Part shown: positions 23,588 through 35,270 of the stretch, piece by piece
How the letters are laid out: each line of letters begins with the position of its first letter
Position numbering within the stretch: the first letter of the stretch is position 1
Assembly: GCA_947311845.1 (NCBI GenBank)
Contig: CAMZMU010000075.1
Location: 23,969,421 to 24,033,420 of the forward strand
Direction of reading: 5' to 3'
Length of the DNA stretch: 64,000 nucleotides
DNA from: Poa pratensis
Taxonomy: Eukaryota; Streptophyta; Magnoliopsida; Poales; Poaceae
Translations under genes and position numbers: made by a program
The notes under the pieces: generated by a model
What the model was told of the DNA's origin: nothing
The model's input: the letters and a program-made list of their open reading frames with translations, nothing else
Databases searched by the model: none

Positions 23588-24230
23588 GCCTAGTTAACAA
23601 AACATGAAGCCATCTGAGTATTCAGTTATTGAGTAAATATTGTAGATTCGTATGAGAGTGTTTCCTGATGTTTGAACATTCATTGATGTTACTGAGCAAA
23701 ATATTTACAGGTAACTAAGCGAAAGGATTTTAGCAGATGACTGAATATCAAGCAGGCCAAATGAATCAGAAGATTAAAACGGGAACACAACATTCTACAG
23801 TTTATACTGTACAACATCAGATCAGTGAGCGAACCAGACAAGTACCCCTTCAAAGAATAGACGCAGTGTAGTGTATATGCAAGTATATGCCACGGCCAAT
23901 AATATTATCTTCCATGCCTAGTCAACAAAACATGTAGTCATCTGCATATGCAGTCATTTCGTAAATATCGTAGATTGAATGAGAACATTTCCTGATATTT
24001 GAACATCCCCTGATGATACTGAACAAATTCTTTACAGGTAATTAAGCGTAAGTATTTTAGCAGATGACTGAATATCAAACAGGCGAACTGGACTGGAAGA
24101 CTAAAACGGGAACTCCACATTGTACAGTTCATACTATACAGCATCAGATCAGTGAGCGAACCAGACAAGTACCACTCCGAAGAATAGACGTAGCATAGCG
24201 TATATACAAGTATATGTCACGGGCAATTAT
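23579..24230. repeat. 328-bp tandem duplication in the 5'-UTR intron of copy 2
   Basis: Unit 1 is 23579-23906 and unit 2 is 23907 to about 24230. Both start ATCTTCCATGCCTAG, so on the minus strand the 3' splice site and start codon (CTAG|GCATGGAAGAT) are duplicated. The units differ by scattered substitutions. Confidence 0.85.
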
Positions 24231-24486
24231 ACTAATCGGACAGATTGAAATATACGCAATTGCAGAAGCATGCTGCAAGAACTAGAGGGATCATACCAGT
24301 CAGTATTTTCACCTCATCCCTCCCGACCGGATTGGGGCCATCAAACTCTTGGTCCATACCTACACACTAGGAAAGAAGCAAATTAATCATCGCAAGCAGC
24401 CAAGCACATGATGAAGCGAATCATCCAGAAGCGCGTCTCGTCTACAAGAGAGAGGGGGCAGATCCAGAATTCAGGAAAGCACATAC
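23590..24486 (-). other. 5'-UTR intron of BED-hAT copy 2
   Basis: The minus-strand donor GATCG|GTATGTGC (exon end 24487) and acceptor ACTAG|GCATGG match the other copies. It is longer here (about 0.9 kb) because of the internal tandem duplication. Confidence 0.6.
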
Positions 24487-24828
24487 CGATCTTCACAGGT
24501 TCATTGGGGGCTCGTGCCGATCAATCGTAGCGGATCCGTGAGGCGCGATCTGGTCCGGGATTTTTCTTCGCCCGCTTTCTCCGAAGACGAGATGAGGGCG
24601 CGGCGGAGAGAGAGAGAGAGGAGGAGAAGGACTGAAGGAGCCGAGGAGGGGAATGGGGGGAGGATGGAGGGAAATGGGGAACCACTTTGGCGCCGCTTTT
24701 CCGAGTGAAATCCTTTCTCTTCCTGCCAGAAACGAATGCCCTGTATTTTGGGCATACTAGAAGCCCACTGTGTCTCGGCCCAACAGATGGGAACTTTTTT
24801 TTTGCAGAGAGCAGATTGGGAATTGTGC
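24487..24828 (-). promoter_or_regulatory. First exon and promoter region of BED-hAT copy 2
   Basis: GC-rich minus-strand leader with CCATTTCCCTCCAT, also found in the copy 3 leader as CCATTCCCTCCAT. No TATA box is obvious. Confidence 0.4.
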
Positions 24829-24831
24829 TAA

Positions 24832-26763
24832 GAGCAGATCCCGTAAAAAAACCCGGTCCGTAAAATAAGTATCGTTTTTTAGGCTTCGCGACAAGGAAAA
24901 AACCCATGCAGATACCTTAAAACAGGCCGGCCCGGAAAAATATTTCGGGGGAGCCGAAAACAAACCAGGATATCCCCATATATAGCGATTGGCGCCCGGA
25001 TTTCCAGTTTCATGATCTGTTGGCGCGAGTTGGCGGGAGGGACATTTCCGCTGCCTTCTTGCCGCTCAACCACTGACGACAGCGCTGATCTCCCCACCTT
25101 CGGGTCTTCTCGCCACGCCACCCAATTGCCGCCATGCAGCCGCTGCCCCCGCCCATCGCATTTCAGGTCGCGCCACCCCCATCGGTGTCGCCCGAGTCAG
25201 TGGCGGACCTAGGATTTTGTCATTGGGTATGCCAAACTAAATAGTTTATTAGTAATAAAGTAAAATCTATTTACCAATTCAACAAACAATTGTATTTTTT
25301 CATTGTAATAGGATATAAAAGTGATAAATAATATGGTGATGTACGATATGGCACATTTTCAAAAACTCACATGCGATGGACACCAAAATTCACTGATCAG
25401 GGGGTAGCAGCAGCAGCCTGCTCTTGTTATCATGGGATCCCGATGTTGACGAAAGACTTTCTTGCGTTGGCAAAAAAAGCTCTTGCTAGACGTTGGTTTG
25501 CGGCTGTCCACAAGGATTCACCTATAATTTGAAGCAACAAATTCAACACAACTCCCGGCTAGAAAATTCTGATTTAGATTCAGACTTGCATCGAACATCA
25601 CAGCTAACGACCAATGTGCACTGGCGGACTACCTAGCTGATGAGTAGCTGGGCGTCTGCCTTCATGGAGCAGGTCGGCAGCGGCAGAGGTCAGCCGTCAG
25701 TCCGTGGCGGCGTGGCCGAGATTCTTTAGGTGCTGCAGAAATATTCAGATCGATCGATCTATTCCACTATGAGAACGCCGAGGTCCCTAGGTTTCAATCC
25801 CATGTTCGCCAAGCTGGAAACTGCTCGCTCCCTCGCTTCGATCGCCAGGTTTCAGTCCTTGTTTCTTTTCCGATCGCTACATGCTGGGCTTGTTGCATTC
25901 TTTTTCGCTAAGCTCTTTCTCTAATACGCATACATATGTATACGCGGGCTGGGCTGCAGGGTATTGGTATGCCACAGCATACTGGGCATACCCTGTAGGT
26001 CCGCCACTGGCCCGAGTCCCTGTCATTGCGCCAAATCTTTCCACTGCCGGTTCAAAACGGAAGCGACATGGCAACCACATCGTACAAGGAGTCAGGCCCC
26101 TTCTGGCCGAGAATAAAAACCTACACAAGGAGGCAAAGTGGGAAAATGTGCTTTCGAGGAGCCCAAAATTGCTCTCGAGGAGGAAAAGAGTAAGGATGAT
26201 GAAATCACTGAGGAGAGCCGGCTCATGATGATGGATCCGAGGGGGTGGACACGTTGACAAGAGAGTATAGGGAGATGAGAAGAATAGAGATCATGCAACG
26301 GAGGAGGCAAGATGCTATGGCCGGTGGTGCTGGTGATGGTGCTTTGGCTGGTGGTGGTGTTGGTGCTTTGGCCAATGGTAGTGATGGTGCGCCGGTCGTC
26401 GGCGATTGTGGTGTTTCGGCCAATGATGATGGTGATGATATGGCCGGTGGTGGTGACGATGATCTTGGCAACAATGATGTTACTAGATTTGATCGTCATC
26501 TAATTGTGTTGGTTGTGCATTCTTTTGGAACAATCTTAATTGCTACCTCTTCTATTGCGCATTCTTTTGATGTGAAGTATTGTCAAAACTAGTATTTGAA
26601 AGATATTTGCGTATTTATTCGATGTTTTGTCTCTACTATATCTCACGTGTTGTTTAAATCAATGTGCAAACTAAAACTGTTTTGCGGTATCACGCGGATC
26701 AGGCGGGACAGGTAACTCAAACTGGTTTTTGAGGTACGCATTTTCAGGATATTCTAGAGATTC
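24832..26763 (+). mobile_element. Decayed PIF/Harbinger-like element, split by a hAT element
   Basis: The left end GAGCAGATCC follows TAA (24829-24831). The right end near 26763 (CAGGATATTCTAGAGATTC) is close to the right end of the element at 3328-4311. Inside, a plus-strand ORF begins at about 25134 (MQPLPPPIAFQVAPPP) and, across the hAT insert, continues into GSDMATTSYKESG. Further on, ESRLMMMDPRGVDTLTREYR followed by REIL-like residues resembles the ORF1/NAM-associated C-terminus of grass Harbinger elements. Stops and frame changes make it non-functional. The right boundary is approximate. Confidence 0.5.
25198..26009. mobile_element. hAT non-autonomous element, 812 bp
   Basis: Terminal inverted repeats CAGTGGCGGACCTA at both ends, with a perfect 8-bp target duplication GCCCGAGT at 25190-25197 and 26010-26017. 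There is no transposase. It sits in the ORF of a decayed Harbinger element. Confidence 0.93.
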
Positions 26764-27143
26764 TATTATATGGCTGGATGCTCCTGGGATCTAATTGCTC
26801 AGATATGCTTCAAATTTCACAGCCGATGCGCGAGCTAGCAAATTATAAAGTCATTGTCTGAATAAATCAAATCAAAGTTAGAAAATTTACAAAATACATG
26901 TTGTGCAACAACTTTTTTTTTAAATAAGCCCAGTCGATTACCATGGCCCATGGGAAGGAACTGTCCAGAACCACCTACCCAGAATGGAATGGAAGAGCCC
27001 CTCGTCTCCTTTCCCCACCTCCATCTCCTCCTCCTGTCCTCAATCCCCACCCCACTCCGCTGCTCCGCGCTAAAACCCTACCCGAGCAGCACCGATCAGC
27101 CCGCACCCTGCCGGAGCTCCCCCGGAATCCCGGGCCCGCCGCC
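26764..27143 (+). promoter_or_regulatory. Upstream region of the MATH-BTB gene
   Basis: C-rich leader with an AAACCCTA telo-box at about 27072-27079 and a strong initiation context GCCGCCATGTCG at the start codon. No clear TATA box. Confidence 0.4.
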
Positions 27144-28207
27144 ATGTCGCCCGCCGCCTCCGCCTCCGCCATCGTCACCGATGCGGCGAGCGGGTGCCAC
27201 CACCTCAAGATCGAGGGCTACTCGAGCCTCAAGGCCCTCCCCAACGGCAAGCGCCTCAGCTCCTGCCCCTTCACGGTCGGAGTCCATCGATGGCGACTCA
27301 ACTGCTACCCCAATGGCTACGGCGAGGCGGCCGCGGGCTACGTGTCCGTCTTCCTCGGCATCGACGGGGACGTGGCGGGGGAGGTCACGGCGTCGGTTCG
27401 GTTCGGTTTCAAGGCCGAGAAGCGGTGGATCCTCTTCCCCGGCAAGGCCAGGTCATTGCCGCCGATGTCTCGCAACTTCTTCAGAAACGCCAGTTGGGGG
27501 TATCCGCAGTTCGTCAAGTGGGAAGCCCTGGAGCAGTCGAAGCACCTCAAGCACGATTCGTTTACGATCAGGTGCGACCTCGTCGTCGTCGGCGGGTACA
27601 AGGTCCGCAATGCCCAGAAACCTGCTCCGAATGTCGTCCTGGTGCCCCCGTCCGACCTCAGCCAGCACCTCGGCGCTCTGCTCCTCGCCGGAAAGGGCGC
27701 TGACGTCGTGTTTGAGGCTGGTGGCGAGACGTTCACCGGTGCGTGCTCGCTGCCCGGTCGCCGGTGTTCAGCGCGGAGCTATTTGGCTCTATGAAGGAGA
27801 GAAGCACCAATGATCCGGTTCGCATAGATGGCATGGAGGCGCAGGTGTTCAAGGCTCTACTCTGTTTTGTGTACACTGACGTGTTGCCGGAGATGAAGAA
27901 AGAAGAGGAAGATACCATGTGCCAGCATCTTCTTGTCGCGGCAGACACGTATAACTTGCAGAGGCTCAAGTTGATCTGTGAAGACAAGTTGTGCAAGCGC
28001 ATCGATGTCGGCACGGTGGCGAACATCTTGGCACTAGCTGAAGCTCACCCTTGCCTTGAGCTCAAGAGTGCGTGCTTCCGTTTTCTCGCCTGTACGGCAA
28101 ATCTCATGGCAGTCATGGCAAGCGATGGCTTTGACCATCTAAACGCAAGCTGTCCCTCTGTCGTGAAGGAGTTGTTCGCCATGCACTCGCCACCTTTACT
28201 TCAGTGA
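27144..28207 (+). pseudogene. MATH-BTB protein gene, frameshifted at the start of BTB
   Basis: The ATG at 27144 opens a MATH domain (residues about 8-150; HHLKIEGYSSLK, FTVGVHRWRLNCYPNG, SVFLGIDGD, VRFGFKAEKRWILF). It leads into the BTB start GADVVFEAGGETFTG. At about 27737 the frame is lost. The BTB domain continues one frame over from 27743 (CVLAARSPVFSAELFGSMKE, VYTDVLPEM, LLVAADTYNLQRLKLICEDK) to the stop at 28205-28207. The BTB entry usually reads FTAHRCVLAARS; here AHR is missing, consistent with a 7-bp loss between ACCG repeats. Restoring 7 bases makes the total length 357 codons, normal for the family. MATH-BTB proteins are CUL3 ubiquitin-ligase substrate adaptors, expanded in grasses. 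The single-exon structure is typical. Truncated product: about 210 aa, MATH only. Confidence 0.8.
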
Positions 28208-29124
28208 TGCTGATTGTGTTACCAATGGTGATTCATGGTTTCTAGGTATTTACCATCAGCTAGTTCTCCTGTTTCAGCAATGGTATCCCTGGTTTCTAGA
28301 CTTGGTTCTCTTGGCATGTCAGTATATGACTACGTCAGTACATCTATCCTAACTTTGAAGGAGTTGCGAACTAGTTTCTGTTTTTGTCCGTTACTTCGTT
28401 GGTGCGTGCAACCTTTGCCGGTTAATCAGAAATGCTGCTATGTCTATTTTGATTGAATCTGTACTGGTTATTTACCTTTCCTTGCATAAAAGCTTTGATG
28501 AGTAACTGAAGTCTGTTGTGTTGTATGGAAAGGTCAAAGTAGCATGTCTGGTTGCATGTTAGTGTATTGCATATCTGCAACTATACCTGTTAATCGGATA
28601 AATGCATTGTTCCTGGGTAGTTTGGTGCTAGTTCGTTGCATCTGCAGTAGGCTTACAATATTTTTCTTGTTACCTATTTCACTGCAAAAAACTCAAAATT
28701 AACACAAGTTAGAACTGAAGATGGAGGGGGTCTTATTGCCATGAATTCTTGAAAGAGTGCAGGATGTGGTACAGCAGTATCCACTGCTCTCTGTGGAAGA
28801 TGGGTGATTTATAAATAGGGAGTACAAATGTTGAACTCCGAAAGCTGAAATACCTGTTCAGAACTATGTTTTACTTTGGTTTTCCACTAGTAGGCAACTG
28901 GATGGGATCATGAGTGTTGTGTCTTTATAGAAAATGAGAACATCCAGTATTTGTTCTTTTACTTTTCAGTTTGTGCTCAAGGGTACAATGCTATTTTCGG
29001 GATTCTATGTCCATCTTCGCTTGTGTGCTAGATAGTTTTTGTTATGTTAGCTCCCGTTACCAAAGTTGTAGTATCAAATGCAAGCTGTCCCTGATTTTTG
29101 TGGAGGCTGGCAAAGTTTTGTGGT

Positions 29125-29452
29125 AGTGGATACATATGGCAATATTTTTTTCTAGAAAGTTAACCTCTGAATCCTTTGATCCAGTGACTCTGATATGGTC
29201 TAAGGCCTCATAATCATGATTTTTCTTCAGGCAATTGCAGGAGTTAAGTTAATTCCGAGCTAGAACTGTTTTAATTTACATCCAGATAAAACGGTGTAGT
29301 CGAATGGCCATTACATATGGAAATATTTTTTTTCTAAAAAGGTAAAACTCTCAATCCTTTGATCCGGTGACTCTGATATGGCATAGGGCCTGATGATCAT
29401 GATAGTGTTGTTCTTCAGGAAAATGGAGGAGCAAGTTACTGTCGAGCTAGAG
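29125..29452. repeat. Local direct duplication of about 145 bp
   Basis: Two copies share blocks such as AATCCTTTGATCC, GTGACTCTGATATGG, AATCATGAT/GATCATGAT and CGAGCTAGA, separated by about 180 bp. Divergence is moderate. Confidence 0.65.
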
Positions 29453-29650
29453 GTTTAAGCTAACTTCGTCACGTACTGTTGTTCATTTGTCTCTTTTAAC
29501 ATTCTTCTGTTCAGGTTGACGAAATGTCAGGTTTATTAAAAAGTAATGTAGACAGGAGAATTAATACGGCTGAGGATGAATTGATTGCTATGTTGGTCTG
29601 TTTGATGTCTACGCCATGGGATAGCCATTGCCAACAATATGTAATTTTCA

Positions 29651-29702
29651 GGATTAGTGTACCTTAAATCTCAAAAAAAAAAAAAAAGGATTAGTGTACC
29701 TT
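29651..29702 (+). repeat. Poly(A) micro-insertion with 15-bp target duplication
   Basis: GGATTAGTGTACCTT occurs at 29651-29665 and again at 29688-29702, flanking AAATCTC plus an A15 run. Confidence 0.75.
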
Positions 29703-30699
29703 TTATCATCCACACTTCTGCAACTTCTCTCCCTTTTTCGTTTTACAAATTATATGGTTCGTACGATAATACCATTTCATTCAATTTAAATGGGAAAACA
29801 GATCCAGTTCCAGTTAATTTAAGAGACATTGGTTAGTGGTAAGTCTCAGTTAGTAAATTGTTCTAAGCTAAGGACTCAGTTTACAGATTCAGCTTCAGTT
29901 ATTGGAACAGTAGTTGCTCTTCAATGTGACAATGCCACAATTTAAACTGTAAATGAGATATTCTTGAAAAATATAAAGTTAAAGTAGAAGAGTAAGCACT
30001 ATCATATAGTTTTGTGAAACATTCCATGTAATATTTGTTTATATAAAGTCTCGTTGTTACTAGTGACTAGTGAGGAACTAAGCCTTTTATATAATCGCAG
30101 TATACCTTTGTACTGATCTCATTGTTCTTTTATTTATCTCACGTAACCAACTAATAGTTTCTCAAAACTCGCTCTATTCTGAATCAAATCATTGCAGGCT
30201 CAGGTATTTCAGCCAAAATGCATTTCTGATTGCATTCGGACAATTGAAAAATACCACAACAAATTTCATGTCATGCATTTCTTCCTATCTTCCTGACAAT
30301 CAAAAGAATAGCACAACAAATTTCAACTTGTGCGTCTTATGTTCTTTTACCTTTGAGCATAGAATTTGGCACGCCTTTGGAACGATCATCCTATCAACGA
30401 AGCGCATACAATGTACGTCCTGTCAGTGCCTCATTTTTACTTATAGTTTTCTCTCCTAAAGAAAGGAGGAGCATATAGAGTCGAAAACTCGGAAGAGAGC
30501 CCGAGCTCGCTTGGTCCTGCCAATTGCACTACACCTACCACTCGGCTCATCGTTGATGTATATACTGGACGTGTATAGAATTGTATGAAATAAGTACATG
30601 TACCAGACAAAGTTAGGTGGAACTTTCATGCATTTAATGCACTGCGAGGAGTTAGAGAGAGCCTTCTCCCGGAAGGATCAGGTAAAAACGTGGCAGCGT

Positions 30700-32040
30700 A
30701 GCCACCTTTGGATCGGGTGAAAATATTTTTATCATGTAAACATTTTCTGAGTCCTGTGGAAATATATGTTTTAAGCCCATGAATATTTTTTGAATCCCTC
30801 ATTTTTTTCCTATCCCCTATAGTATTTTAGAAACCTCATGATTTTCTTTTGAACATGTGAACATAATCTGAAACCGTGCAACTATTTTTGTGAACCATGA
30901 ACAAATATTTTAGAAACCATGAATATTGTTTCAAACCAAAGAAATATTTATTTAAACGTTTAACATTTTGTGGAACCATGTGGACATTTTATTGGAATCA
31001 TTAAAATATTCTAGCGGTGAATATTTTTCTGAATCCTACGGAAGTATTTTTTTTTTCTATCTAGTGAATGATTTTAACCACGACAAGTTTCAAAAATCAT
31101 GAAAATATTTCGAGCCACCATGAATATTTATTTATTAAACCCATAAATTTATTTAGAAACATGTGGGAAAAAAATTAGAACCGGTAAAATTCTTAGAAGC
31201 GATGATATTTTGGAAAAAATGAACATTATAAAAGGGAACCTTTTATTGGAACCTGTGAAAATATTTTTAACGAGTGAACATTTATTGAATTCTGTGAAAA
31301 TATATATTGTAAACCCATGATTTTTCTTGAACCCATCAATTTTTTCCGACGCTCAAGAATTTTTTAGAAACCTCATGATTTCCTTTCTAACATGTGAACA
31401 TTTCCTTAAACCCCGTGTATATATTTTGTGAATCATGAACAATTACTATAAAAACCATGAACATTTTCTTCGAAACCCACAAATATTTATTTAAACTCTT
31501 AACATGTTTTGGAACTGCGTGAACATTTTATTGGAATCGTGAAAATATCTACTAACCCATGAATATTTTTTGAATCTCTTGGATGTTTTTTTTGGAACCG
31601 CATGTATATTTTTTGGACCCTTAACTTTTTATCAAACCCTTGAATAATTTTGGAAATCCCATGAATTATTTTAACGTGTAATTCTTAATCCTGTTTGCAA
31701 ATATTTTTGTGAAAAATGAATTTTTTTAGCCATCATGAACATATTTTTAATCATCATAAATATGTAATTAAACTAGTAATATATTTTAAACCCGTGAACA
31801 ATTTTTCAAACACTTGAATATGTTATATACTACTTTTCTCAAAAGTAAACCATTACATATTTTCCAGCACATGGAAATTTTTTAACCATGAAAATATATT
31901 TAATAAAAAAGCAACGAAACAATAGAAAATAAAACAAATAGACAAAAAATATGAAATGAACGAAAAAAGAACAGAAAAGGAAAAGGAAAAGAAAAAATAG
32001 AGAAAAGAAATGATGCACCAGGAATCGTCCAGCCGTGGTA
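30700..32040. repeat. Degenerate AT-rich periodic repeat, about 1.3 kb
   Basis: Phrases such as AACCATGAACATTTTTT, GAATCCTGTGAAAATAT and ACCCATGAATATTTTTTG recur every 25-40 bases with heavy drift. No ORF is supported. This kind of sequence is common in grass DNA transposons, but I could not find terminal repeats. Confidence 0.6.
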
Positions 32041-32913
32041 AAAGAACACATTTAAGACCCATGGTTCACCCGTGCCCCTCCATGATGGTACGTAGTTAAT
32101 GGAACCGTAATAACTTTCTAGGAATATACGCGGTACACGTAACAAACTGCATACATCTACCCCTAGCATTCAATTCGTCAGGTACCTTCAGAGTTCAGAC
32201 CCCACCGCCAAAGACCAACCATCCAGTAGCATTACGGCACGTCGTCTAGGAGCGAGCGAGCTCGAGCTCACAAAATCCGCGTCCAGTATATTAGTTGTGC
32301 TCCAAACCAGCCCATTGACTTATTTTCAGTAATGGTTATTATATTAGAATTGGTCTTTTTTTGCGAAAAAAAACTTAACAGTATGTTGAAGTGTTTGTCT
32401 TATTCTCACCATTACTTTGTCAATTAGAAATTGGAAGAGTATGAAAGCTTTTTGCGGGATTTGGGAGGATGAAACATACTGTAGTTAATCACATGCAGTA
32501 CAAATAGATTTTCTAATATGTGTTGGTTTTAATCTGTTTGAGATGGTAGACACGTTGCGGTGTTGCCCCCCGGTGTCTCAACCAGATCAATGTCAACATG
32601 CATGCTTCCTCTCCTATGTGCCCAATGAGGTCTCTCCATCTTCCCGCGATTCATTCGGTTGTCCAATATCTATCTAACTATATGAAAGCTGGTCGATTTC
32701 TCGGCTCCTCGGCGATCGGGCACTGTTCCTGGCAATAGTAGTTACTGTTGCTAGGAATAGTGTTGAACAGTACGCGATTTGCGCCGTTGCCTCTTCATCC
32801 AACGGCTCGCACGTCATCTCCGCGACACTTTTCCAAAAAAAAAACCTCACAAATCCAGCGCCTGCTCCGCAGCCCACGATTTCACGAAGAAATGCACCTG
32901 TTTGCAAATTGTG
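32041..32913. other. Intergenic region, nothing recognised
   Basis: Mixed sequence between the AT-rich repeat and the solo LTR. No gene, no clear TE ends. Confidence 0.4.
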
Positions 32914-34723
32914 GAAACTGATGGGGTTCGTAGCAGAAAACAATAATTTTTCTAACTATCGCAACACCGAAACTAGCCAGGATCTATCTATCTAGTAATG
33001 CGGTAACGGAGAAGTCATCGGAAACATACCCTTGTAGACCGATAGCGAGAGTTACGCTCCCGCACAAGCGTTACCGATGAAGACGTACGTAGCCGACCTC
33101 AAGGTCGCGGAGAACACGGCGCGACGAAGAAGAAGGAGACGTGGCGATGAAGAAGCTCCTAGTGCCGAACTCGTGAGAGAGCAGCACCTCCGAGTACTCG
33201 CACACGTACGGACCTTGACGATGACCTCCGTGCTCCCCGATCCAGCCGGAATAGCGGAAACGAGAACTTTGGGTGGAATCCCGCAGCACAACGGTGCGCT
33301 GCGGTTTATAGGTCTCTCGTATACGCTGTCTAGACTTGGGACCGCGCACGCCGAGAGATGGGGAGGGAGGAATTGGACTAGGGAGAAGCCTGGGCCAACC
33401 GGAATTAATTCCTGAATTTTCTGTGTATTTTTCCAATTAATCCGGATCCCTATTTATTGGAGGATTTATTGGAGGAGAGGGGTTGCACCTCTCCTCAACT
33501 AGGCAATGTGGGACTAAAGAGGAGAGGGGGGTGGTGCGGCTGCCATCATGGGCCAGCCGCACCCCCTCTCAAGGGGGGGAACTTCCCCTCTTGGGCCCTA
33601 AAGGCCCATTAAGATGTGCAGCCCCTTTTTCTCCTTTTTATTTATTATTAAATTAATATAAATATATATAATTCCATAATTAATATATTTACATACTATT
33701 TAATCTCCCGTGACTCCGAAACAATTTCCGGATCACCTCGAACTTACTTCGGTCTCCCCGGAACTCTTCCGGTCTTTCCCGGAACTCTTCCGTTCTTGCC
33801 GGAACCTTTCCGAAACCTCCTATCTCTATACCTAAGCCACTCCAATGTTTCCAAAACGTTCTCCTAGCGTCGTCAAGACCTTAAGTGTGTTACCCTCGGT
33901 TCGCGAATACTCCGGACATGGTCGAGACCCTCCCGCCAATGATCGTCAGGGAGCCCTGGATGACTATGACGGCCCCCGTGCATTCTAGAATAAATCATCC
34001 TTGAATCATCTTTGAACCGTTAACATGATATGGTCATTCCCTTTGTTCGTTGATACTTCCTTGTCCAAGATACGATCGTCAACATCCGATGTTGTGTTTT
34101 ATCTCGTTACTGATAAGGTTGCTTTACTCGTTCCCATGAAATTATATCTCAATGACCTAGTCATACGCTGCGCAGCTTTACAGATATAATATCACCGAGT
34201 GGGCCCAGCATATCAATCCATCACACGGATGAACAAATCCCGCTCTTGATCAGTCGCCCCGACTACTTCCTTCCAATACCCGAAAGTGTCACCCTTATTG
34301 TCGTGCGTATGAGACATGACGTTAGGTGCGATCAGCCGTATCTTTCAGAAGCAGCGACTTGATGTAATCTCACGGTCTAAGGAATAAGCTACCACGTTAT
34401 AATCCTATTGCAGTGTTGAACTATCTGATACGATCCTAACTGCAATACTTTGGGTAATGTCCATCAAATTATTCTCCCAATAAAATGACTCCACCATCAA
34501 CTGTTAATGCAATATGATCGGGAAATCACGATCATCCATTGACTGATGGACTAGTTTATCTAGAGGCTTAACTAGGGACTCTGGTTTGTTTACATACCAC
34601 ACGTGTATTAACAATTCCGATTAATACAGTTATAGCATGGTATAAAACTATTTATAAACTTAAAGAGATAATGCAATAAATCTTATTATTTATTTGCCTC
34701 TAGGGCATATCTCCAACAGAAAC
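32914..34723 (-). mobile_element. Solo LTR, Angela/WIS/BARE-like copia
   Basis: 1800-bp LTR at 32919-34718. On the minus strand it begins TGTTGGAGATATGCCCTAGA, the recognisable start of Triticeae Angela/WIS/BARE LTRs, and ends GAACCCCATCA. The 5-bp target duplication GAAAC at 32914-32918 and 34719-34723 is perfect. No internal region remains, so it arose by LTR-LTR recombination. Open frames in it are not host genes. Confidence 0.9.
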
Positions 34724-35270
34724 CTCAGGGACCTCCCTGGAAAAAACCCACACAACTCCCCCTCCCTCTCCTCTCTCTCTCGCGAAACCGAGCTCGGCGG
34801 CGCCGCCGACGCGCTCCGCCGCCGCCACGCCCCTCCCCTGACGGATCTACGGGCACGGAGAGCTGCGTCGTCGCTTGCTCTCCCTCCTCACCGCGCGCCG
34901 CTTGCCGGGACGCCGCGCCGTCGCCGTAATCGCCGCCGCCGTACCGCTGCTCCGTCCGCCGCGTCCGTGCGCCTCCGCCGCCGCTCCGGCAACCCCAAAC
35001 CGGCGGCGCCGCCACGTACGGGCGCGCCGCGTCGAGGCGCGTCCTCCGCGCGCACTCGCGCGTCCCGGAACGCGCGGGTTCGCCGCCGGCGTCGACGCCG
35101 CCGCCGCGCCAGATTCCGGGCACTGTGACGTCCGCACGACGTCACAGCGGGCCTGGGCTGGCTAGCTGGGCCGCCTGTTGGGCTGGGCTGGCTGCTTCGC
35201 AGCTGGCTCGGCCTTTTTTTTCCCTGTTCTTTTTTTTCTGTATTTCTTTTTCTGTTTTCCTTTTTTTAAA
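34724..35270. other. GC-rich block of unknown nature
   Basis: Very GC-rich from about 34785 to 35110, with Arg/Pro/Ala-rich open frames on both strands and in several frames, the mark of composition rather than coding. It could be part of a TE or a decayed promoter/CpG region. Confidence 0.35.

Larger units (their letters stand above)
28208..30660. other. Downstream AT-rich region, no gene
   Basis: 3' flank of the MATH-BTB gene. It contains a local duplication (about 29125-29265 and 29305-29452) and a poly(A) micro-insertion at 29651-29702. No coding region is supported. Confidence 0.5.

Noticed and set aside
34694..35165. Several overlapping open frames on both strands in the GC-rich block
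   Set aside because: Open in many frames at once, Arg/Pro/Ala low complexity, no domain.
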